Positions 56,882 to 64,000 of a stretch of 64,000 bases of DNA are shown here, in pieces. How positions within the stretch are numbered: the first letter of the stretch is position 1; every line of letters begins with the position of its first letter. The stretch spans positions 1 to 64,000 of the forward strand of contig CAYTTY010000010.1 of assembly GCA_964440935.1 (NCBI GenBank), written 5' to 3'. The translations under genes and the position numbers were made by a program. The notes under the pieces were generated by a model. That model was not told where the DNA came from. It searched no databases and was given only the letters and a program-made list of their open reading frames with translations. The DNA is from WJJR01 sp964440935. GTDB taxonomy: Bacteria > Zixibacteria > MSB-5A5 > WJJR01.

Positions 56882-58252
56882 CTACTGACAGGGATCCACC
56901 GGCAAAGGACCGTTGAAAAACAGGAGATTGATGATATTATTGAGATCGATCGCGTCTTCGCTCCCATCATTGGTCAAATCGGCCCGTTTGACCGGACATA
57001 GCGGATCCTGCGGATTGTCTCCGTTGAAGAAGAGGGTTAGAATCAGCAAATTCAGATCGATAGCATCGAAAACGCCATCTGCATCTAAATCCGCTTGATA
57101 GGGACAATCGCATTGACAAATGTCGCCGATGCCGTTGCTGTCGGCATCCTCCTGGCCGGGATTGTAGTCCAGCGGGCAGTTATCGCAGACATCGCCCACG
57201 AGATCGTTGTCGGTATCGACTTGGTCTGTATTGGGTGCAGCCGGGCAGTTGTCGCAGACATCGCCGACCAGATCATCATCAGCATCGCTCTGATCAGGAT
57301 TGAAATCCGTGAGACAATTGTCACAGGCATCCCCAACGTCATCGTTGTCGACATCCTCCTGAGTGGGATTAAAGACGTTAGGACAGTTGTCGCACGCGTC
57401 GCCAACCGTGTCACCATCGGCATCGATAAGCTGAAGGGTAAACGTGCCGGGCCAGGGTATGGACTGAGTTTCGAAGCTGTGCAGATCGCCAAGCGCAGTC
57501 ACACGCCAGAAAAACGGACCGGGAGGCAGAGTGTCAGCGTCAACTGTGGCCGTTGTGTCCACAATACCGGTGATCGATTCGGTGAGATCTGGCGCAAAGG
57601 CGGAGGTGGTGCTGTATTGCAGCGTGTAGACCACACCCTCGCCGGGATAGACGCTTGCGGCGTGTGACCAGGTCAGCGCCAGTTCATCTCCGGGACAGCC
57701 AGTCCCAATGACCGTCTCCGAAGCGGCTGGACTGATTAGTTCGAACGCTGTCGGCGGAAAGTCCGAGTACAGAACAGATCCCAGTGCCGTTGATGGAATC
57801 GGATTGTTCAGACTATCACGCAGACGGTGCTCTAGTACGAACAGTTCCGTCATGCCAGTGCCCAGAACCGTCAACGTGAGGTTAGCGAGGATACCGGGGC
57901 CATTGACCCAGTTGCCGTAACCGTAGATGAAGTCGCTAATTGTCAGCATGGAATCGGCGTCAACGAAGTAGTCGAACTCCGTTTGCCCACCCGAAGGAAA
58001 CAATGGGCCCTGGACCACTGTGTCAACGCGCACCATCATCGAGTCAAAGTGGAACCGGACTTCAAAGGCTTGAAGTCCCAGCGTTGCGGCATTGACGTTC
58101 AAGGTCAAATTAACCTGATTGCCGACGTCACCGGTGAGATACAGTGTGTCTGGTTCCAAGTAGAGCTGCGCGCTCCGGGCCGGTGACGTCATGAGACAGG
58201 TCATGATCACCGCAGCCATGAGCAGGGCGTGGAGCAGTCGTTGCACGTTCAT
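56882..58252 (-). CDS. secreted cohesin-like protein with five thrombospondin-3 repeats and dockerin
   Basis: 456 residues. GGAGGACTC precedes the ATG; signal peptide to about residue 27 (P-A-R-S-A). A cohesin-like domain (about 30-165) contains A-F-E-V-R-F-H-F-D-S-M-M-V. A fibronectin-III-like domain (about 168-275) has F-F-W-R-V-T-A-L-G. Five thrombospondin type 3 repeats (C-D-N-C-P/L ... N-P-x-Q) lie at about 278-378, then a dockerin-like pair (FDAIDLN, EDAIDLN). It is a Ca-rich, rigid stalk-like secreted protein. It combines cohesin and dockerin on one chain like the two smaller genes at 48965 and 49735. Confidence 0.88.
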   Translation of the reverse strand: MNVQRLLHALLMAAVIMTCLMTSPARSAQLYLEPDTLYLTGDVGNQVNLTLNVNAATLGLQAFEVRFHFDSMMVRVDTVVQGPLFPSGGQTEFDYFVDADSMLTISDFIYGYGNWVNGPGILANLTLTVLGTGMTELFVLEHRLRDSLNNPIPSTALGSVLYSDFPPTAFELISPAASETVIGTGCPGDELALTWSHAASVYPGEGVVYTLQYSTTSAFAPDLTESITGIVDTTATVDADTLPPGPFFWRVTALGDLHSFETQSIPWPGTFTLQLIDADGDTVGDACDNCPNVFNPTQEDVDNDDVGDACDNCLTDFNPDQSDADDDLVGDVCDNCPAAPNTDQVDTDNDLVGDVCDNCPLDYNPGQEDADSNGIGDICQCDCPYQADLDADGVFDAIDLNLLILTLFFNGDNPQDPLCPVKRADLTNDGSEDAIDLNNIINLLFFNGPLPVDPCQ

Positions 58253-58293
58253 GAGTCCTCCAGGTATTGAGTCTTTGGGTACCGCCGATAGAC

Positions 58294-58323
58294 CGGAGTG
58301 GGAGGCATGCGCCTCCCACTCCG
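58294..58323 (-). terminator. terminator-like hairpin after the 1603-residue gene
   Basis: A perfect 13-base-pair stem (58294-58306 with 58311-58323), ATGC loop, 15 bases beyond the stop at 58338. The following minus-strand bases are not T-rich, so termination strength is uncertain. Confidence 0.6.
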
Positions 58324-58337
58324 TGTGACGACGAGCA

Positions 58338-61300
58338 TTACTTCAGAAGTACCATCTTGCGAGTTGCTTTGAACGTGTCAGTTTCCACTCGGTAGAGGTA
58401 GATTCCCGAAGTGGCCTCCGCCGCATTCCAGGTGATGGACACCCGTCCCGGCTCGGTATGACCACTGAAAGTCTGCACCGATTGACCAAGGATATTGTAG
58501 ATGGTCAAGGTGTAGTTCGTCGCGATCGGCGCGTTGAACTCGATAGTCGTACTCGGGTTGAACGGGTTCGGGTAATTCTGCATCAGTGAGTACTGGGTTG
58601 GAATTACCGAACTGGCCGCATAGACGGTCGTCTCGTAGTTGGACTTGATGTCACGGTTCATGACATCCCGGAAGAGCATTTCAACCGGTTCCATCTTGAG
58701 ACTGCCACCATTTTTGGCGCGCAGATGAACGACAAACTGCTCACCGTCGGTGAATGGTGTCTCGGTGTCGAGGTTTAGCACACTGACATCAATGCGCGCT
58801 ACCTTCTGATCGTAATAGAAGAACGCTTCCTCGTGATCGGCCAGCGCTGTCCCCTTGGTGATGGATACCAGTTCAAAGTCCTCCATGTTGAAGTCGAGAA
58901 CCACATGATAGCCGAGTACAGGTTCGATATAATCGATCGAAACCGGTACCGGATAGGTGCCTCCTTTGACCGCATTGGACGGTACGCCAACATCGACAAC
59001 AACCGGTGATGGCGGTACTGCTTTCGGATTCAGATCCTCGATCACTTTCTTCGGGAGTCCACAACGGTGGTGTGCGAAGTTGACACCGAAGACGATGAGA
59101 TCGCTGAATCCAATCGCGTCATCCGGGATCGGGTAGTCGAACGGATACGTGCCGGCATTGGTCGGCGCAATGTCAACAAACGGATTGTAGTTCGGATCGG
59201 TCGAGATCGTATTGTATGCCAAACCGAGCCCGCCAAAGAACTCATCCAATTTGTCAAGACAGCCGTCTGGACCCATTTGATCATCGTCGGTGTCATAGAA
59301 GTCACCGAGAATGTAGTTCGTGCCCACGACGTCCGTGTTCGGACTGTTACTCACGTTCCCGGCACTGTCGCGCGCCCAGATCGAAACGGCATAGAGATCA
59401 GGATGCGGCCCATCGAACACTTTCGTGGTTCCGGTGTGCGTATCGCTGATCAGGAGTCCTTCCGTCATGTTCGCCGGATGCGGAGGTACACCGCTGACAT
59501 AGTGTGGGTACTCGTTCGCGAAGTTATACCGAAGGATGTAGGAGGCATCCTGCGGCCCCGCAACCCACTCAAGCGCCATGCTGGCGGACGGCTCACTTGT
59601 TGCCGATGACGGGGCTGCCGGTTTGGTTGCGTCGTAAATGATCGTACCCGCAAGCCACCCGGATTGGTTGCCGGCGCCGTCTTTAAAGTTCATCTCGACG
59701 GTTCGCACTCCATCGCCACCCGCGACCAGTGTCCACGGCGAGTAGCTGCTCGCCAGAGGAATCCAGCCAGTGTTACTGCTGCCGTCGCCGTTGCGAACTT
59801 TCATCTCGACCACGTCACCGTCGGCGCTGATTGAAACGACTTCGTTGCCGCTCAGGCTATTTGTGTAACCGGCCAGAGCGAACGGATTCGCAACTGGATC
59901 CTGCTGGACAACGAACGAGCCGGTCGGATCCGTCTGATCGAGGAGGATGTCGTCACTGCCGACAGCGCTCTCCCGTTCGGACTGGTCGATCAGTTTCACA
60001 TACACCGTCTTCGTTCCGTCGCCTGTGCTCAGCGTGAAGGTGTAGGGAGGACCACCAGACCAAGCCAAGTCAACAGTACCACCATTGGCGAAGGCCGGAT
60101 CTTCCGAAATGAGCACTCGATCTGGGAACGATTCCGTGTGAGTGAAGTCGACTGAGACGGTGGTTGAATTCGTTTCCGTCGCACCGCCATCGATTTGGAC
60201 ATTCGAGATCACCGGATCAACGAGATCGAATTTGATGACATCCGACACCTCGGCACTCATCCGACCGGAGCAATCGACACCAACCAAGTACACACGGTCA
60301 TTGCCAGAGGGTGAACCGGCAAAACCAAACTCGACCACCGGATCGTTCGGATCGAAGGCCTCGGTCACAGTGTAGGTTCCGGACACTTCGCCCATCTTCA
60401 CTTCGACGATGTCCGTATCGAAACCGGCGAGCGTCACATCCACAACCGCTGACTGTGACCAGTCGGTGTCGCCGCTGCCCTGTTCGGACAATTCGATACT
60501 GGCAACCGCCGGATTGGCGCGATCGATGAAGATCACATCGGAATCTTCGGCACTGGAGTTACCGATGTCATCAACCAGAACACCGTATACCGTATTGTCG
60601 CCATTCGGTACCCGCGGTGGTGTACCACCGGGAATGCTGTACGAGAATGTGTATGGTGATGTCTCACCCACGAGATTCACGGAAGTGTATGGACCACCGC
60701 TGAAGGAACCAACATCCACATGGTCAACATCGGCATCGGTCCACGCAACAGTCACGTCGAGCGTCCAGTTGTCCGCACATGGGTAGCCGTTGGGATCGGC
60801 GATGCTGAACGAGACCAAGTCTGGCGCAGTCTCGTCGAGCTCAATATCATCACTCTGAATAGCGCTGATATTGCCGGCTTTGTCGCGTGCCGCCCAGTAG
60901 ACCGTCTTGACACCGTCGCCCGAGCTCAACGTGACAGCAAAGTTATGAGCGGTTAGCGGCATCCAACCAGGATCGCCACAGATGATATCGGCCGAATTCT
61001 CGGTGACGATGTGCTCCACGTTGAACACATCCGTACCGAATGCGCCAACATCAGCCGTGATATTCGGTGTGTTGGTCTTGGCCGCACCGCCGGCCAGTGT
61101 AAAGTCCAGCGACGGTGCCGGATTGATCTCGTTGTCGAACCAGATCTTATCCGACGTCTGATTGCCACGATTGTTGTACTTGTCATACAAGCGTGCGTAC
61201 ACCGTATACTGGGTTCCACTCACCGGACTGGCCAATGTGTAGTGGGCGGGAGCACCATCATAACCGATGGGACCTTCCCATCCTGACACGAAGAACTCCA

Positions 61301-63149
61301 TCTGATCTGCGCTGCCGTCGTCATCGAGCCAGACTTCCACGGTTGGGTCATTCGTGTATTCCGGATCGACGGCGCAACTGTCGTCATCCAACACAAGGAT
61401 CGAATTCAAGGTTGGACCCGTACGATCAATATTGAAAGCATAATCGTAGAATCCTTCGTTGTTCGACTGGTCTCGAACTCGCAGGTTCAGCGTATGCGAG
61501 CCTTCCGACAGTGCGGTGATATCGACATAAAACTGGTTCAAGCCGAGATCGCCAAAGGTGTCGCTGGTACCGGAGACACTGGCCACGTTGGACCAGCCGC
61601 CGGAACTGTTGAAGCGATAGTGCACTTTGTTCAGGGCATAGTTGTCTTCCACTTCACCTTCGACGTAAAGTTCAACGAACGGACCACTACCGGCCGTCGA
61701 TCCGTCGGAATACGTGTCGTCCCCGATCGGGTCACTTTCGGTGACAATCGTGAACGACGGCGCCTCCGTGTCCTGAATCGTGACCGTCAGCGGAGTCGTG
61801 CTCACGGACAGCGGATCCCCATTTTCGTCAACGTACGAGGACGAAATGGTGAGTGACGTCGTGCCGGTGTTGATGGCGTTGAACTCCGCATAAGCCAGCG
61901 GATGACTCCCGATGCCCGGGAATTCGAAGTCGGCCGCGGCAAACGTCAGCGTTCCGCTTCCTTCATCCACATCCGTATAGAGCGCTTCTGGGCCGAAGAA
62001 GTCCTCGTCGTACGCGGCCGAACCGGACACGTACTCGAGTTTGGTCGGATCCCAGCTAACGGTGAACTCGTAGGCCGCCAACTCCACGCTGTCGTCGACC
62101 GCACACGCCGGGATCGTCCAGTCAAAGCTGTACTGGATATTGTCATCAAAAACTTCGACAGTAGCGGGACCACTGGCGCTGTTATCGGCCAACCAGGGAT
62201 TCGCATCCGTCGTTCCGGCTGCACCGTCCCACGTGTAGTTGTCGTCACCGTAGTAATTGTGATCGACATACCCGTTTGGCGCACCCGCCAGTACGACATC
62301 GTTGTATGCTTCCGCCGTACCTGCCGCATTGTCATAGAAGCAGTTGTCAAATACGGTGGTGAGGGTATGGGTCGTTCCCGTTTTGCGAACGGCGTACCCG
62401 CCACTGCCGTAGATCAAGCAACCGCTGATGGCCGCATTGGCATCATCGAGCCGAATGCCGTCCGTACCCATCGCTTCCATGGTGCAGGAGTTAATGGTGT
62501 TGGGATGTGAACCGGAACGCAGGCGGATGCCATACGTGCCGTTAGTGAATCCCAATGTCTGGAAGACACCATCGTCACAGTCACCGATGTCCAGACCCGT
62601 GGTGACGAGATCGAATGTACAATTCTGCACTGTCAGGAATGCCGTGGACGATGTCCCACGCACGCCATAATCGAGTGTCGAGAATTTCACGTTCTGGATC
62701 ATGCCGACATTCCAGCCGGACACGTTCACACCCGTCCCACTGGCGCCCTCGATGATCATGTCTTCCACCGCGACGCCGGACACGGCACCACGGAGAGCCT
62801 GCGAGTATCCGGACAACATCATGTGGTGGATGGATAAGCCATCATCCATCAGCAGGAAGTTGCCGGTTCCGGAGAACACGATGTCTTCGAGATTCGCTGC
62901 TGGATCGCCATAGATCTCATCGACATTCGACACGGTCAAACCGGATTCGTTGTATGTTCCGGTCTTGACCAGAATCTTGTGTGGTCCTCCCGCAAAAGTG
63001 GCGGCCGTAGCTAGCGCCCCACCCAGAGTGGCGTAACTCGTATCCGAGCCACCCGGCTCGACGACGAAGAGACTCCATTGAGCAGATACCGGGGTCGCAA
63101 AGCCCACTACCACAACTACCAATAGTGCCAGTTTTAGCAATTTCTGCAT
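58338..63149 (-). CDS. giant secreted scaffold-like protein: beta-helix, cohesins, Ig-like repeats, T9SS sorting domain
   Basis: 1603 residues from the ATG at 63149, chosen because GGAGGAAAGATC precedes it and the signal peptide MQKLLKLALLVVVVVGFA begins there; the ATG at 63269 would prepend 40 unlikely residues. Parallel beta-helix (about 30-310; GIRLRSGSHPNTINSC) is followed by a cohesin-like domain (about 325-455; YEFTVSWDPTKLEYVSG). About eight Ig-like repeats (about 460-1240) recur with DNSxIF, GDGVKTVYWAARDKAG and GDGTKTVYVKLID-type phrases. A linker is followed by a second cohesin-like domain (about 1385-1510) and a Por-secretion type A sorting domain (NYPNPFN ... SGIYLYRVET ... RKMVLLK). 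Exported by T9SS, probably surface-held. It is similar in plan to the 1745-residue protein. Confidence 0.88.
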   Translation of the reverse strand: MQKLLKLALLVVVVVGFATPVSAQWSLFVVEPGGSDTSYATLGGALATAATFAGGPHKILVKTGTYNESGLTVSNVDEIYGDPAANLEDIVFSGTGNFLLMDDGLSIHHMMLSGYSQALRGAVSGVAVEDMIIEGASGTGVNVSGWNVGMIQNVKFSTLDYGVRGTSSTAFLTVQNCTFDLVTTGLDIGDCDDGVFQTLGFTNGTYGIRLRSGSHPNTINSCTMEAMGTDGIRLDDANAAISGCLIYGSGGYAVRKTGTTHTLTTVFDNCFYDNAAGTAEAYNDVVLAGAPNGYVDHNYYGDDNYTWDGAAGTTDANPWLADNSASGPATVEVFDDNIQYSFDWTIPACAVDDSVELAAYEFTVSWDPTKLEYVSGSAAYDEDFFGPEALYTDVDEGSGTLTFAAADFEFPGIGSHPLAYAEFNAINTGTTSLTISSSYVDENGDPLSVSTTPLTVTIQDTEAPSFTIVTESDPIGDDTYSDGSTAGSGPFVELYVEGEVEDNYALNKVHYRFNSSGGWSNVASVSGTSDTFGDLGLNQFYVDITALSEGSHTLNLRVRDQSNNEGFYDYAFNIDRTGPTLNSILVLDDDSCAVDPEYTNDPTVEVWLDDDGSADQMEFFVSGWEGPIGYDGAPAHYTLASPVSGTQYTVYARLYDKYNNRGNQTSDKIWFDNEINPAPSLDFTLAGGAAKTNTPNITADVGAFGTDVFNVEHIVTENSADIICGDPGWMPLTAHNFAVTLSSGDGVKTVYWAARDKAGNISAIQSDDIELDETAPDLVSFSIADPNGYPCADNWTLDVTVAWTDADVDHVDVGSFSGGPYTSVNLVGETSPYTFSYSIPGGTPPRVPNGDNTVYGVLVDDIGNSSAEDSDVIFIDRANPAVASIELSEQGSGDTDWSQSAVVDVTLAGFDTDIVEVKMGEVSGTYTVTEAFDPNDPVVEFGFAGSPSGNDRVYLVGVDCSGRMSAEVSDVIKFDLVDPVISNVQIDGGATETNSTTVSVDFTHTESFPDRVLISEDPAFANGGTVDLAWSGGPPYTFTLSTGDGTKTVYVKLIDQSERESAVGSDDILLDQTDPTGSFVVQQDPVANPFALAGYTNSLSGNEVVSISADGDVVEMKVRNGDGSSNTGWIPLASSYSPWTLVAGGDGVRTVEMNFKDGAGNQSGWLAGTIIYDATKPAAPSSATSEPSASMALEWVAGPQDASYILRYNFANEYPHYVSGVPPHPANMTEGLLISDTHTGTTKVFDGPHPDLYAVSIWARDSAGNVSNSPNTDVVGTNYILGDFYDTDDDQMGPDGCLDKLDEFFGGLGLAYNTISTDPNYNPFVDIAPTNAGTYPFDYPIPDDAIGFSDLIVFGVNFAHHRCGLPKKVIEDLNPKAVPPSPVVVDVGVPSNAVKGGTYPVPVSIDYIEPVLGYHVVLDFNMEDFELVSITKGTALADHEEAFFYYDQKVARIDVSVLNLDTETPFTDGEQFVVHLRAKNGGSLKMEPVEMLFRDVMNRDIKSNYETTVYAASSVIPTQYSLMQNYPNPFNPSTTIEFNAPIATNYTLTIYNILGQSVQTFSGHTEPGRVSITWNAAEATSGIYLYRVETDTFKATRKMVLLK

Positions 63150-64000
63150 GATCTTTCCTCCACGTGAGTTCCACTCCTCCGGAATGACGACGCCTTCGAG
63201 ACTCAATCCTCTGCCTTGGCGTTCAATGCGATGCCTCCTTCGTTCCGTGAGAGCAGAACCCAACGTCACACGCCGCGGTTAAATCGGCGTGAAAGGCCTT
63301 GGTTTACGGTCAGGACAGGCCGATATTTCCTGTGGACGGGCAGTGGGGGGTGATCAGAGCTGTTCGTGTTCGCGACGTCAAGCTCCTGGCACGCCCTCTG
63401 CCTGCTCCGCTATTTCTAATCCACAGACCTCACGTTCTCTCTCCCAACCAGTTTCATTCATCCGACCGAGGTCGGATGTGCTGCCTTGTGTGGCCGGCAG
63501 CATCGGTGTCGGACCGGTTTACCGCAAGCGAGGCGGGATACGTCCTCTCTATAAGTTGCGGCGACCAAGCTATCGCCCTCCAGATCCTGTGTGGTGGAGT
63601 GGTCGTCGCGTGATCCACATCACGTAGATCTCAGTTGAGGCCGCACCCACTTCGCCCGCAGTTAGGGGTCCAACGAGATGAAAAACTCTCCGAGCTGCCC
63701 ACACGAGGTGGCGGACGATCGCCTGGGACCGTCTGTTGATCGTCCGGCCCCTTCCGGCCGAGCGGCCACATCCCGTGCCCCTCGTGTACTGCTCACCTGC
63801 TGCCCAGGTGACAACCTTACTCACGTGTCATCCAGTTTGTCTTACTCAGCACCTCCTTTCTTGCCCCCATATTATGTTATGTAGTATGCGTCACATGTGT
63901 GTGTACACATAGATATAGCCACTAGATAGAACGATATAGTTCACGTATCAGCCAATGTGCGTGACAATGTACATCACTGGCAAGTTACCGCGCCGGTAAG
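63150..64000. other. upstream region of the 1603-residue gene, no gene seen
   Basis: 851 bases to the window end. Frames on both strands lack family features. There is a nine-base-pair hairpin CATCCGACC/GGTCGGATG near 63460-63480 and an AT-rich palindromic stretch near 63880-63930. TCAGCCAATGTG at 63948-63959 is shared with the region near 56703. Confidence 0.4.
63353..63381 (-). promoter_or_regulatory. candidate sigma-70 promoter for the 1603-residue gene
   Basis: Minus-strand TTGACG (63376-63381) and TCTGAT (63353-63358) with a 17-base spacer. Transcription would start near 63346, giving a leader of about 200 bases. Confidence 0.4.

Overview
This window looks like a scaffold from an uncultured member of the FCB superphylum, most likely candidate phylum Zixibacteria. 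That placement is inference. It rests on the density of secreted proteins ending in dockerin-like Ca-binding repeats (D-A-V-D-L-N ... F-F-N-G), on two and probably three proteins ending in a Por-secretion (T9SS type A) sorting domain, and on moderately high GC. No rRNA is present. A run of 100 Ns (31784-31883) shows the sequence is scaffolded. No CRISPR array, insertion sequence or phage gene was seen.

Layout. 1-2371: a possible gene tail, a membrane-anchored monohaem cytochrome c and an octahaem hydroxylamine-oxidoreductase-like cytochrome (nitrogen redox chemistry). 2398-9428 (minus strand): an FG-GAP/UnbV/dockerin surface protein, a LytS/LytR-type two-component pair, an ABC-2 exporter and haem o synthase. 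10331-19891: one 3186-residue VWA protein with about 21 Cys-rich repeats, ending in a dockerin. 20026-21436: small housekeeping genes (LOG-like, acylphosphatase, apt) and tRNA-Arg(CCT). 21648-25777: a tandem pair of choice-of-anchor-B/PKD/dockerin proteins. 25909-30443: a cobalamin-binding protein, a YbjQ protein and the three-gene proton-translocating transhydrogenase. 30742-31957: an FG-GAP protein broken by the assembly gap, flanked by MITE-like elements. 32490-42000 (minus): three paralogous secreted proteins built from a Cys-every-six-residues repeat. 42231-47599: two giant membrane proteins with a degenerate exosortase-like core fused to GATase-like domains, and a CcmH-like small protein. 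47814-48968: a baeRF-type protein. 48965-63149 (minus): five secreted cohesin-like proteins, three with dockerins and two with T9SS sorting domains. A candidate structured ncRNA with its own promoter and terminator lies at 56215-56547.

How it may work together. Most of the window encodes a cell-surface or extracellular protein economy. Ten polypeptides end in dockerin-like modules, and several others (or the same ones) carry cohesin-like beta-sandwiches. The two largest cohesin carriers end in T9SS sorting domains and could be anchored scaffolds. The three Cys-hexapeptide proteins would be long, disulphide-rich rods presented through their dockerins. This is a hypothesis from domain content, not a demonstrated assembly.

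The most unusual items are the Cys-hexapeptide family (32490-42000), the orphan ncRNA (56215-56547), the exosortase-like/GATase fusions (42231-47155) and the possible cohesin-dockerin network.
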